The notes beneath the pieces were generated by a model. That model was not told the DNA's origin and searched no databases. It saw only the letters and a list, made by a program, of their open reading frames with translations. This document shows positions 45,688 to 54,828 of a stretch of 64,000 nucleotides of DNA, one piece after another. Every line of letters begins with the position of its first letter. Position 1 is the stretch's first letter. The DNA is from Symsagittifera roscoffensis. Its lineage: Eukaryota > Xenacoelomorpha > Acoela > Convolutidae. The stretch spans positions 73,563,345 through 73,627,344 of the forward strand of contig NC_087062.1 of assembly GCF_963678635.1 (NCBI RefSeq), written 5' to 3'. A program made the translations under genes and the position numbers.

Positions 45688-48618
45688 ATGAGGAACTTGA
45701 ATGAACTCAGCAATGACAGACAAGTGTGTCTGGTACCAAATCCAAACAGTAAAGGCTCGGCTATTTTAGGAAGAAGCTTCTCACTCACTCAGAGCGGACT
45801 GTGTGTGAGTGTGTTATTGAACACAGAAGCAACAACAGTGACAATACAGAGGGGAAAGAAACTTGGCTATGCTTTGCCTCTGAACACAGACTTTCAGAGT
45901 GTGGAGAACTTGAAAAAGTTTGATGTAACTAAATTTCCATTGCATGCGAACCAAGAATGTATAATGAAGAGAGTGAATGAATTGAAATCTTCTAGGAAAT
46001 TGTTTTCAATGAAGTCGGAAACAGATGATGGGCTGTCTGGTTGTTCCAACTTTCCTGAGAGGCCGACAGAAACAGAGTTAGCAGTAAAAAAACCAGTCCT
46101 ACCTGAGATAGAACATTTGAAGGGTAAAATATCAGACAAGGAACTAGATTCGCTCAGAGCGGTGCTAAGTCGGAACGCAGACGTTTTTTCGAAACATAAG
46201 GCCGATATAGGTTGCTGTAATTTTGTAGAAAACGAGATTGAGATAGAAGAGGGCTCGGTACCTCATAAGGAAGGGGCGAGAAGAATGACCCCTCACAAGT
46301 CAGAAGCGTGTAGGAAGGAAATCGAGATGTTAATGGAGTACGACATGATCGAGCCGTCGAAGTCCACGTGGGCTTGTGGCGTGGTCATGGCGAAAAAGAA
46401 AGGGGGACAACTCAGATTTTGTTGTGATTTCCGTTATCTGAACGCGGTGACTATAAAGGACGCATACCCGATTCCCCGCATCGATGAGAGCCTATCCAGG
46501 CTGGGAGACGCGAAGTTCTTCACGACGTTGGATTTGGGCTCTGCGTTCTGGCAAGTGCCACTCAGAAAGCAAGATCGAGAGAAAACAGGCTTTGCGTGCG
46601 AGCTGGGATTGTTCCAGTGGAAGAGGATGCCGTTCGGATTGTGCAACGCGACGGCCACATTCCAGCGACTGATGGCCCAGGCACTCACGAGCGTCACTAA
46701 GAAATACGGGAATCTCATCATGTGTTATGTTGATGATGTCGTGATTGCAACACCAACCTTAGAAGACCACATAGAGAGGTTGGAGGAGGTGTTTTCTTGC
46801 ATGAAGCAGGCGGGTCTGAAATGTAAACCCTCTAAGTGTGAAATCCTCAGAGATTCCATAAAGTATCTGGGCCGCCTGGTGGACAAACATGGAGTGAGAC
46901 CGGATCCTGAAGCGGTTGAAGCGGTGCTGACCTGGAAGGCACCTAAAACAGATACACAGCTGATGAGTTTTTTGGGATTCGCTAATTTTTATCGAGAGTT
47001 CATCAAGGGGTATGCTGACAAAATATACCCCATGCAGCGGTTGATGAGAAACAAGGGCAAAAAGTTCACTTGGACTGATGAGACACAAGTTTCATTTGAA
47101 AACATCAAACGTGAACTTTGCGAGGTACCGGTCCTCGGCATGCCAACAGAGAAGGGGATGTTCGTGCTGGACACGGATGCATCAGTGGTTGCGATATCGG
47201 GCATACTTCACCAGGAGCAGGAGTCGAACGGGAGAACGGTTCTTCGTCCGATAGCCTACGGGAGTAAAGTCCTGAGTGATACTGAAATGAAGTACGGCGC
47301 ACCAAAAGCGGAGATGTTTGCGGTGATCACTTTCGTGGAAAAAAACAGGGCCTACTTGGGGAGTGCTCCCTTCAAGTTACGTGTGGATAATCGTGCCCTT
47401 GCCTGGATGAAAACCTATTCGCTGGACCAAAGTTATATTGGTCGTTGGATCGTGCGCCTGGATGGATACCACATGATCATAGAGCACCATACCCGTGACA
47501 AGCACCAGAACGCAGATAGCCTCAGTAAAAAGACAAAATTTTATGAGCGCCTCGAGGAGAAGCAGGCTAACCAATCAGAAATCAAAGACGGGTTTTCATT
47601 TCTGGACAAGGAAACCTACGACAAACTACCACTTATTAGGTGGTTAGACAAGTCAGGGCATCCTATACCCGGACACCCTGACCTTCCAGTGGAAACGGCC
47701 GCGGAGATAAAGCTTCTAGCCAGAGGTGAGCCTGTTCCGTTGGATCTGCTAGTCCGATCCAATTTGGTACAGCAAGAACTTACCAGGCTGGGTATAAACA
47801 GCATGGCTTTATTGAACAGTACGGTGAACGTGGCGTCGGACGTCATGGGAAAGCTCCGCGACTTGTTGGACAGGGAAGTGGATAGGCATGATCGTGAGTG
47901 GATGGAGACCATGCAGCGGTTGACTGTCACCGAGAGAACAGAGAAGAGGCCAGTGTCCATTCGCAGCCGAGGCGTTGAACGGAATTGCAGGTCGATAGTC
48001 AACCAGCTGGTGAGCTCGATGCCGAAGGAGGTCTTGTTGAGAACCTCCTTCACTGAATATGGAGCACTGAATCAGACCCAAGCCACTGAGGAAGTCAGGA
48101 TCAAGTCGAAATCTAGCTTCGCGAGGAGAGTGCATTTCACGGATGCAAAAGAAGAATACGAGCCTAGCCCAGATTGGTCGTCCGGGGACGAGACGATGTC
48201 CGGGGAGTCTGATACCTTCGAGCCAGTCAAGGACGACTTGTCTGAGGAGTCAGACACCTTTGAGCCCGTGCACGACGACTTGTCCGGGGAGAGGTTGACG
48301 AGACCACCTAGGGGCAGAACTTTGTCCGGGGAGTCGGGTTCGAAGCGACCAATGGACAGAGTTTTGTGCGGGGAGTCGAGAAACATCTCAGACAACTTGG
48401 AATATGATGTTGGGGAATCAGTCGACTCGAGTGTTGACTCGAGGCCCCAGTCCTGGGACAACACATCTGAAACAACTTCCAATTCCGATATGTCAGAGAT
48501 CGCAATCCACTCCTTGTTGGTAGACTGGAAGCAGCGCGGGCTGGACCGAGAAACGCATCAGGATCCAGACAGGGACAGATACACCTCAGATGAAGAGGGC
48601 ACTGTGGTAGATCCGTGA
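45688..48618 (+). CDS. pol: Reverse transcriptase and RNase H
   Basis: 976 residues. The RT fingers/palm begin near residue 200, with FCCDFRYLNAVTIKDAYPIP, TTLDLGSAFWQVPL (Asp at 282), MPFGLCNATATFQRLM and the catalytic YVDD at 347-350. The RNase H starts at FVLDTDASVVAISG (about 492) and ends near HHTRDKHQNADSLSKK. All catalytic acids are present. A long linker (about 690-976) contains repeated LSGES/SDTFEP units and is probably disordered. It ends at TGA 48616-48618, but the same frame continues open into the integrase, so this stop splits pol. Start is arbitrary; coding begins upstream in another frame. Confidence 0.93.
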   Translation: MRNLNELSNDRQVCLVPNPNSKGSAILGRSFSLTQSGLCVSVLLNTEATTVTIQRGKKLGYALPLNTDFQSVENLKKFDVTKFPLHANQECIMKRVNELKSSRKLFSMKSETDDGLSGCSNFPERPTETELAVKKPVLPEIEHLKGKISDKELDSLRAVLSRNADVFSKHKADIGCCNFVENEIEIEEGSVPHKEGARRMTPHKSEACRKEIEMLMEYDMIEPSKSTWACGVVMAKKKGGQLRFCCDFRYLNAVTIKDAYPIPRIDESLSRLGDAKFFTTLDLGSAFWQVPLRKQDREKTGFACELGLFQWKRMPFGLCNATATFQRLMAQALTSVTKKYGNLIMCYVDDVVIATPTLEDHIERLEEVFSCMKQAGLKCKPSKCEILRDSIKYLGRLVDKHGVRPDPEAVEAVLTWKAPKTDTQLMSFLGFANFYREFIKGYADKIYPMQRLMRNKGKKFTWTDETQVSFENIKRELCEVPVLGMPTEKGMFVLDTDASVVAISGILHQEQESNGRTVLRPIAYGSKVLSDTEMKYGAPKAEMFAVITFVEKNRAYLGSAPFKLRVDNRALAWMKTYSLDQSYIGRWIVRLDGYHMIIEHHTRDKHQNADSLSKKTKFYERLEEKQANQSEIKDGFSFLDKETYDKLPLIRWLDKSGHPIPGHPDLPVETAAEIKLLARGEPVPLDLLVRSNLVQQELTRLGINSMALLNSTVNVASDVMGKLRDLLDREVDRHDREWMETMQRLTVTERTEKRPVSIRSRGVERNCRSIVNQLVSSMPKEVLLRTSFTEYGALNQTQATEEVRIKSKSSFARRVHFTDAKEEYEPSPDWSSGDETMSGESDTFEPVKDDLSEESDTFEPVHDDLSGERLTRPPRGRTLSGESGSKRPMDRVLCGESRNISDNLEYDVGESVDSSVDSRPQSWDNTSETTSNSDMSEIAIHSLLVDWKQRGLDRETHQDPDRDRYTSDEEGTVVDP

Positions 48619-48669
48619 AATGCCGCAGACGAGCTCGAGCTGATAGCAGTCTCGAAACGCCCAACCAGA

Positions 48670-49227
48670 TTGCTGCCACATGGTACGGTCGTCCGTACCA
48701 ATCTGGAACCATCTGTGCAGGAAGCGACGCCTTTGAAAAAGATATGGTGTGTCAAGTTGATGGACGATGCTCATTCTCCAGAGATAATGAGTGGGCAAAT
48801 GAACGTGGTAAAGACGTATTTGAAAGCCAGGTACAGGCTGTCGGATCTCCTAAGGGCTCAACTAAATGATAGAATGACGAGCAGTCTGAAGAGATGGATC
48901 GAGAATGGAGCACCTGACAAGGGAGACTTGGAAGAAGACAGCTACAACATCTTGAAGCAATTCTACCTGAAGCGAAACGACTTGTTGTACCTGAATAAGG
49001 ACGGGATCGTAGCCTGTAAACGAAAAGAGGAGGACAAGGTCCTTTATAAATACAATTCAATAGTGTTACCACAGTTATACCAGACCGACTTGCTCTTTCG
49101 CTCACATGATCAGATGGGCCATCAAGGCGTGGACAAAGTGTATAACAGGATACAGAAACGATTCGAATGGCAGGGATTGAAGAAGGCTTGTGAGAAGTGG
49201 ATCGCCGCATGCCTGTCATGTCAGTAA
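48670..49227 (+). CDS. pol: Integrase N-terminal zinc-binding domain
   Basis: 185 residues in the same frame as the RT; the frame is open from 48619. The HHCC zinc-binding residues are visible: H146 and H151 (HDQMGH), C181 and C184 (CLSC). This domain helps assemble the integrase on DNA. It ends at TAA 49225-49227, one codon after CLSCQ, in the middle of the integrase, so the stop is an inactivating change rather than a natural boundary. The first 130 residues are a helical linker. Confidence 0.85.
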   Translation: MLPHGTVVRTNLEPSVQEATPLKKIWCVKLMDDAHSPEIMSGQMNVVKTYLKARYRLSDLLRAQLNDRMTSSLKRWIENGAPDKGDLEEDSYNILKQFYLKRNDLLYLNKDGIVACKRKEEDKVLYKYNSIVLPQLYQTDLLFRSHDQMGHQGVDKVYNRIQKRFEWQGLKKACEKWIAACLSCQ

Positions 49228-49290
49228 GCGAAGGATCCCAGGAAACTAAGGTTCCCCCTACAGTCAATAGAGTCGTCAGGTTTCAACGAA

Positions 49291-51453
49291 GTGGTGCAAA
49301 TTGACCATCAGAAAATCTGCATGACAGCAACGGGCTATAATCAGGTGCTGGTAATGATCGACCATTTTACGAAGTATGCGGAGGCAGCACCCTGCATGAC
49401 AGCATCGGCGGAGGAAACATGCGATCATTTGATAAACGTGTGGATAGCGAGGCATGGCTGCCCCATCACGTTCCAATCGGACAATGGCAAAGCATTCGTG
49501 GGTGATCTCACGAAGGAGTTAATGAAAAGGTCGCAGGTAGCGCAGGCCCACTCGACCACTTATCACCCGCAAACGAATGGCCGAGTCGAGAGGCAAAATC
49601 GCACACTGGTATCCATGCTGAGAGTCTATTGCTCGCGTGACATGGATGACTGGGACAAGCACTTGCCGCAAGTGATGGGTGCTTACAACAGCACGGAGCA
49701 TTCCACCACGGGAATAAGTCGGCACATGATGCTAACGGGTCATGAAAAAGCGCTCCCGTTGACGTTTTTCTACCCTGAATATAAGGGGAAGAGGACAGCA
49801 CCGCAAACGTACGTGCGGGATGTTATTAGAAGACAGCAGGACCTCAATGACTTATGCAGGTGGAACACGCAACAGGCGCAAATTAGACAAAAAAGGAGGT
49901 TTGACAAAAGGACAGCCGATGCAAAAGCCTACTCAGTTGGCGACTACGTCTGGGTGTTCCAGGAAGTGGTTCCACCAAAAGGAACCAAGAAATTATTAAA
50001 GAAATGGCGTGGTCCATTTCAGATAACAGAGGTGCACCAAGGAGGTCGTTTTTATCGACTGAGCACTGGAAGAGCAGCTCATTACGAAAATATCAAACCA
50101 CTTAAGGCCTCGTCAGAGGACTGGTGCATCCCATCGGACATTCAAGAGGGAGATTATTTGATAGTGGATCCTGCTTGTGAAGTGAATGAAAGGGGTACTC
50201 GCGACAAAAACGACGGGAATGAGGTGGTGGACGATTGCGACCTACCACTGGATCTGGAGTTGACCGAGCGAGAAGAGGTGGACGACGAAACTCTACCTTA
50301 TGCCGAGGAAGACTGGGACTGCCCGGAACAAATCGAAATTGACAAAAGAATTAAGCCTGACTTTCCTCTCACCATGGAAACACGCCAGAGCAAGAGAGGA
50401 AAGAACAAGAAGAAATACAATCCGTACGGCGAGGATTTCGTGGTAGACAGGATAGTTGTAAGTGATGTCATGGACTCGCTAGTGGGACTGGACGAAGTGG
50501 CGGTGCTAGAAGAAATCGACTTGGTGAATGATATGGATCAGGATTGGATCGACGATCGATCAGAACCGGAAGTGGAGTTCGAGCCAGAAGCGGAACAGAC
50601 TCATGAGCAAGAACTAACGAACTTGCGCGTGCTCGAATGGCTCCATGATCTGCCGACAGATCCAAAAGAGACGATCCTGACGATTCAGGACGTCGATAAA
50701 GACGGCATCAAATACATCAGTCATGACAATACCGAGTCCAACTGGGTCGCACCAGATGGTCCTCTACGTGTGCCACAATCCAACCTCAATCTCCTAGACT
50801 TTGGGCGATCGACGGGGACGTCGATGGATATTTTTGTCCGGGGAGTGGGGGTAGGACTCACCCACACCGAAAATCTGATAATAAAAAAATTGAAATCGGC
50901 AAGAGAAACCGGAGAACTAGAGACAGAGGGCGAGAATGCTAAAAAACCACCTTTTGGACAAATTTTTGAATCGTATTTTGACCTACCGAACCATTATTCA
51001 AACAATATTGTCATAACGGACAGCGATTTCATACTCACGGAACGCACGTGCGCTATAGCGATAACCGCGGACGTAAGCTTCAAAACAGCACTAGCGGCTG
51101 ATTTCAAAAGAGAGTATAAGAACATCGAGTTTTTATGGGAACATAGGCCTGGTGTGGGAGGGATGATAGCGCTGCCCCCTGTTGCATCACAGATACCAGG
51201 GAAATATTTGTGTTTCCTGGTTACCAAGGCCACTGATAGGCAACACGTAGATCCAAAGAGCTTGGTATTGGCCTTGACTCGACTTAGGGATTTTTTGGCT
51301 GAGAGAGGAGTGACCTCTCTCTCGTTACCAGTATATGATCCTAATAGGGGAAGGCTACATCCGAGAGAGTTGTACGCACTTGTACATGTGATATTCTCAG
51401 AAACTGACATAGAGGTTTACTTACATAAAAAATACTATCTGAGCATATGCTAG
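49291..51453 (+). CDS. pol: Integrase core with GPY/F module and C-terminal macro-like domain
   Basis: 720 residues; open in the same frame from 49228, and the first residue here is a GTG. The catalytic triad is D5 (VQIDH), D64 (FQSDNGKAF) and E100 (HPQTNGRVERQNR), a D-D35-E spacing. A GPY/F-like module follows at 236-272 (KKWRGPFQITEVHQ). After an acidic, poorly conserved linker (275-570), residues about 575-720 resemble a macro domain of the small ADP-ribose-processing type (OARD1/Poa1p kind). The features are an aliphatic strand AIAITADVS, a helix with LAADFKREY, the strand YLCFLVTKATDR (Lys 646), a helix LVLALTRLRDFL, the strand TSLSLPVYDPNRGRL, and a final VIFSETDIEVYLH. The usual glycine-rich substrate loops are altered. 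Integrase is certain; the macro call is by pattern only. Confidence 0.85.
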   Translation: MVQIDHQKICMTATGYNQVLVMIDHFTKYAEAAPCMTASAEETCDHLINVWIARHGCPITFQSDNGKAFVGDLTKELMKRSQVAQAHSTTYHPQTNGRVERQNRTLVSMLRVYCSRDMDDWDKHLPQVMGAYNSTEHSTTGISRHMMLTGHEKALPLTFFYPEYKGKRTAPQTYVRDVIRRQQDLNDLCRWNTQQAQIRQKRRFDKRTADAKAYSVGDYVWVFQEVVPPKGTKKLLKKWRGPFQITEVHQGGRFYRLSTGRAAHYENIKPLKASSEDWCIPSDIQEGDYLIVDPACEVNERGTRDKNDGNEVVDDCDLPLDLELTEREEVDDETLPYAEEDWDCPEQIEIDKRIKPDFPLTMETRQSKRGKNKKKYNPYGEDFVVDRIVVSDVMDSLVGLDEVAVLEEIDLVNDMDQDWIDDRSEPEVEFEPEAEQTHEQELTNLRVLEWLHDLPTDPKETILTIQDVDKDGIKYISHDNTESNWVAPDGPLRVPQSNLNLLDFGRSTGTSMDIFVRGVGVGLTHTENLIIKKLKSARETGELETEGENAKKPPFGQIFESYFDLPNHYSNNIVITDSDFILTERTCAIAITADVSFKTALAADFKREYKNIEFLWEHRPGVGGMIALPPVASQIPGKYLCFLVTKATDRQHVDPKSLVLALTRLRDFLAERGVTSLSLPVYDPNRGRLHPRELYALVHVIFSETDIEVYLHKKYYLSIC

Positions 51454-51919
51454 GAATTGCGTTTGGCGATAAGTGGTTTTTATTAAGTTACTCGATAAGA
51501 ATTAGTGTCAGGTTTTAGATTAGGTTAGATTTTAGGTACAATATTAGGGATTATGTTTTTATGTGATGATATAGATGTTTATGTGTTTATGTGTTATGTT
51601 ATTGTTATGATATGTTTTATGTTTCTTGTCATAAAAGACTAGAGTACTCCAGGTCATCAAGGTGACAGCGCTCATTTGTGCTACCCTGACAAAGATACAG
51701 GTGGACGATCCACCTTGGTGCTAAATTTTTAAATCAGAATTGAGAAGAGAAGTTCAATGGAGAGTTTCAAGGAGTTGAATTTTTTTAAATCCAAAAATGA
51801 TGGTTTTAAATCGCGACTTGTTTTTTAGATCTTGATTGATCAGAAATTGTTTATTGAATCCATTGAATCAAACGAGACAGGAAGAAACTACACGACAGTA
51901 AGAATCAACACGATAAGAA
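51454..51919 (+). other. Intergenic spacer after pol
   Basis: 466 bp without a gene, T-rich in the middle (repeated atgtttatgtg). It could hold a splice acceptor or an internal promoter for the downstream genes; nothing specific was identified. Confidence 0.5.
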
Positions 51920-53437
51920 ATGGGTGACACGAACGAACTAATGGAATTCCTCTCAGCGAGTCTAGAAGCGAATCTAGACGAGATCTATCAGCGGCTGATC
52001 GATTTTGATTTTACACGAGAAGACCCGGGGCTGGCGATGTTTGTGGTCGCGCTCCTCAATGCATTAGGACGAGAGGGTCGAGGGAATCGCCCTACAGAAG
52101 ACGTGTTGATGTTGGCCTTCGGTGAGTCCGGGACCGCCGAGAGAGGTCGAAACCGACTGATGAGATGGCGGCGTGGAGAAATGTCTGGCCACGACCTGGC
52201 TCGTGAGCCAGGACTAGGTGAACAGAGGGACCACCGGCTAGGTGAGATGCCCTTACCCGTCCAACCTACGCAGCCACTCATCGGAGCGAAGAGACAACGT
52301 GATGGGCCAGGCCCGTCACATTCGGTCGACTCTCCAACAGCTGCTCCTCCTCCGAAGAGAGTGAGGGTGAGTGAAATAGAGATCCAGACGTCGGAGACGA
52401 TTGAGACGCTGGAGAAGAAGGAGAGAGATCAGAGCGAGCTGTGTGCCAAACTCCAGGAGTATAGGGCGATAGCTCGAGAAAGAGACGAATGGAAGAAGAA
52501 ATATGAAGATCTGCAAGTGGCCTACAAGGAGGATAAAATAAAGCACCTGAAGGAGCTGTATATGGCAAAGGTGAGCCAAGTGTCACAGGAAGTTCTGGCG
52601 ACAATGAAATCCTCGGAGGGATCCAGCGACACACGCCCCAGGACAAGAGTACAGGAGCTGTGTGCATCGAGAGGGCCCGAGGCTTTGGATTTACGTGCAT
52701 CGAGAGGGCCCGAGGCTCCTCAGCAGACACAACCGTCTGCTTCCAGTCAAAGAAACACAATATCGGACCCTTCTGACACCTACCTCGCTCCTCAGTTCCA
52801 AGAATCGTTCAACCAAGTGGCCAGAGCAACAACGGATGAGATCAACCGAACCACTGGACGGACATTGGGTAGGATCGTTCCTTCCCAACGTCGTGATCAT
52901 TCATCCAATAGCTCGGAGCGAGCACCCCGCACGGTAGTGTCCTCGGGGACCGCGCATGGCAGAAACTTTCAAAAGTCCCGCGTGGTAGACGTTAGGAAGA
53001 ATCTGATGACACGTCACCAGTTCACGCAAGTAGCTGCGGAGCATCCTCGCGCCTGCCTGAATGACATGAGCTGGAACCCCGCTACGAGCGACCAGGTAAT
53101 TCCCCCAGGGAGTCGCCACTTGATCATAGGAGACAGTTTGGTGAGGGATCTGAATGAGATCTTCGTCTATGGTCAGACTACCACTCTGTCCTTTGGAGGA
53201 GCCTCAGTGGCTCAGGTCATCAAGATGATGGAATTCCAGAGCGAGGATCACCTGGATACGCTGGTGATAATGCAGGGAACCAACGACGTCTCGAGAGTCC
53301 CAGTGACTCCGGAGAGCAAGTGGGAGCCTCTGTTGGTATGCCTCCTGAATGAACTGAAGGAGAAGTACAGGCCCAGATTCTCTGGTGGGCACCACAGTGG
53401 CAGATTTCATGAATGGCAACGTGACACGGTGGAATGA
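51920..53437 (+). CDS. SGNH/GDSL esterase-like ORF, main part
   Basis: 505 residues. Residues 1-75 form a helical head; a Pro-rich linker follows with PPPKRVRV as a possible nuclear signal, then a coiled coil (about 155-220). A short repeat ASRGPEA occurs twice near 250. The SGNH domain begins near 395: block I LIIGDSLVRDL (nucleophile Ser 406), block II GGASVAQVIKMM, block III VIMQGTNDVSR (Asn 455). The frame runs out after about 25 further residues that look like shifted sequence. The rest of the domain, with its Asp-x-x-His, is in the next frame from 53385. Family members are esterases/lipases, and SGNH domains are known in the ORF1 protein of CR1-type LINEs. Finding one in an LTR element is unusual. 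Confidence 0.8.
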   Translation: MGDTNELMEFLSASLEANLDEIYQRLIDFDFTREDPGLAMFVVALLNALGREGRGNRPTEDVLMLAFGESGTAERGRNRLMRWRRGEMSGHDLAREPGLGEQRDHRLGEMPLPVQPTQPLIGAKRQRDGPGPSHSVDSPTAAPPPKRVRVSEIEIQTSETIETLEKKERDQSELCAKLQEYRAIARERDEWKKKYEDLQVAYKEDKIKHLKELYMAKVSQVSQEVLATMKSSEGSSDTRPRTRVQELCASRGPEALDLRASRGPEAPQQTQPSASSQRNTISDPSDTYLAPQFQESFNQVARATTDEINRTTGRTLGRIVPSQRRDHSSNSSERAPRTVVSSGTAHGRNFQKSRVVDVRKNLMTRHQFTQVAAEHPRACLNDMSWNPATSDQVIPPGSRHLIIGDSLVRDLNEIFVYGQTTTLSFGGASVAQVIKMMEFQSEDHLDTLVIMQGTNDVSRVPVTPESKWEPLLVCLLNELKEKYRPRFSGGHHSGRFHEWQRDTVE

Positions 53438-54134
53438 AATGATCCGCAATCTGGTGGGAAACAACCCTGGCGAGCTGCGACTTCTGGATCTCGAGAACAT
53501 GCTACGCATGATTGATCACATCGCGCTTACCAGAGATGGAATACATTTCAACACCCAACGAGGGAGACCCTGGGTCAATGATGTAGTTCAGACGCAGTTG
53601 AGGGAAGAGGAGCAGGAGTCGAGGGCGACCAGTTCTCTGGCTCGGACCAGCTCGACCGGAGGAAGTAGAATAAGGGCAAGCGTGCCCGAATCCCTCGTCA
53701 ACCGCCTAAGGCCCTTGGCAATGGAGACGGCTGCAGCCACACCCATCGCTCCGAGCTCAAACGTAAGAGAGAGGCTAGGGACTGCTCCTCCTCCCAGAAC
53801 ACAACCGCTTGAAAGCCGACTCGGGAGATCAGTGGTTCAGAACAGGAATAACTCCCAGACCGTGTCTAGGAGGAACGATCCGCCCGCCACGGCAAACCCT
53901 GCTTCAGCAGCAGGACCGTCTACGAGCGCCGTGCCAGCGGAGGGAGTTGAACCAGGCAGCCTGCTGCTTTGGAACCGATCAGACCCTAGTCATTGGGGAC
54001 AGTACAAGACGGACATGTCCACGAAGTTGAACATGAATACCCTGACGTTTCGGGAGGACGCAATGAAAATGATTGGCGGGAAAGTCCCACAGTGTCGCGA
54101 CTATATCGAATACCGGGCGTGGATTGGCTGCTAG
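53385..54134 (+). CDS. SGNH/GDSL esterase-like ORF, continuation after a frameshift
   Basis: 249 residues in the frame one base over. The beginning (GTTVADFMNG, then NEMIRNLV) fits the part of an SGNH domain after block III, and LTRDGIHFNTQRGRPWVNDV carries block V (Asp 51, His 54). With Ser and Asn in the preceding frame, all SGNH catalytic residues are present in this region. The single indel lies near 53375. The remainder is Ser/Pro/Thr-rich and disordered. Near the end (about 54110-54130) the coding frame shifts again; the downstream continuation is the frame ending at 54592. Confidence 0.75.
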   Translation: MGTTVADFMNGNVTRWNEMIRNLVGNNPGELRLLDLENMLRMIDHIALTRDGIHFNTQRGRPWVNDVVQTQLREEEQESRATSSLARTSSTGGSRIRASVPESLVNRLRPLAMETAAATPIAPSSNVRERLGTAPPPRTQPLESRLGRSVVQNRNNSQTVSRRNDPPATANPASAAGPSTSAVPAEGVEPGSLLLWNRSDPSHWGQYKTDMSTKLNMNTLTFREDAMKMIGGKVPQCRDYIEYRAWIGC

Positions 54135-54592
54135 CAGAGCAGGAGCAGTTCAGCTCTACGACTACGCTCCGGCACACAGACTTGAATGGGTTGCCTCAGG
54201 ACAATACCTTTGGACCTTTGAATACCCGGTCTCTTACGGACGTCCGACAGAGAGCCCGGGAACTGACGCCACCTGCTCGCAAGGGCAAGTTTCAGGCAGA
54301 GAACAAGCCCAATAACAAGCATCACCAGATGTACAGGCAGTTTGCTAAACCACCCGGTCAGACGCCTGGCGAGTATTCAAGGGACTACCCCCGAACGACC
54401 ACGGTGGATGGAGATGACAAGAGATATGGGAAACTGAAGGCCCCAATAGGCGACGGCCTGTTTGCAGCTTATGATCCCTTAGAGATGAAAGCTGCAAAGT
54501 ATCTGATTGTGGCCAGTTCCGATTATCTCTATACGCCCCGTTCTCTCTTTTGGCCCGACGTGATTTTCTTGACGGCGCCTAAATTGGACTAG
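54126..54592 (+). CDS. Start of a second SGNH-like domain (frame-shifted continuation)
   Basis: The frame is open from 53993, but only the part from about 54126 looks like the continuation of the preceding gene. It is a Gln/Pro/Thr-rich linker, then KLKAPIGDGLFAAYDP and KYLIVASSDYLYTP. The latter sits where an SGNH block I would be, but reads ASSD instead of GDS. It stops at TAG 54590-54592; the frame continues open after the stop. Probably one gene with the next two entries. Confidence 0.55.
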
Positions 54593-54607
54593 GGACAGGC
54601 AATAGGC

Positions 54608-54823
54608 ATGATGATAAGTGTACGAAGGGTGGTCAGCATGGAGCCGCAGGTGATAGTGGTTGCAGGCTCAAATGATCATCTGCAGAGCAGGGGCTTGTTG
54701 ACACGTCTGACGGATGGGTCGATCCCGAGCAACGAGGTCATAGGGGAGGCGATAATGACATTGCTCTCGGCGATGGCTGAGGTAGCAACAGCAGCAAAAC
54801 AACGTTTTTCACCCAAAATGTAG
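54608..54823 (+). CDS. Second SGNH-like domain, middle part
   Basis: 71 residues in the same frame as the preceding piece, from the first Met after the TAG. VIVVAGSNDHLQSRG matches SGNH block III (G-x-N-D). A helix rich in Ala/Met follows. The frame closes at 54823, and the next strand of the fold (VVFVLSPG) is in another frame, so an indel lies near 54815. Confidence 0.5.
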   Translation: MMISVRRVVSMEPQVIVVAGSNDHLQSRGLLTRLTDGSIPSNEVIGEAIMTLLSAMAEVATAAKQRFSPKM

Positions 54824-54828
54824 CGAAG

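Noticed and set aside
52278-52760. 160-codon minus frame and other long antisense frames within the retroelement ORFs
   Set aside because: They are shadows of the plus-strand genes, without motifs.
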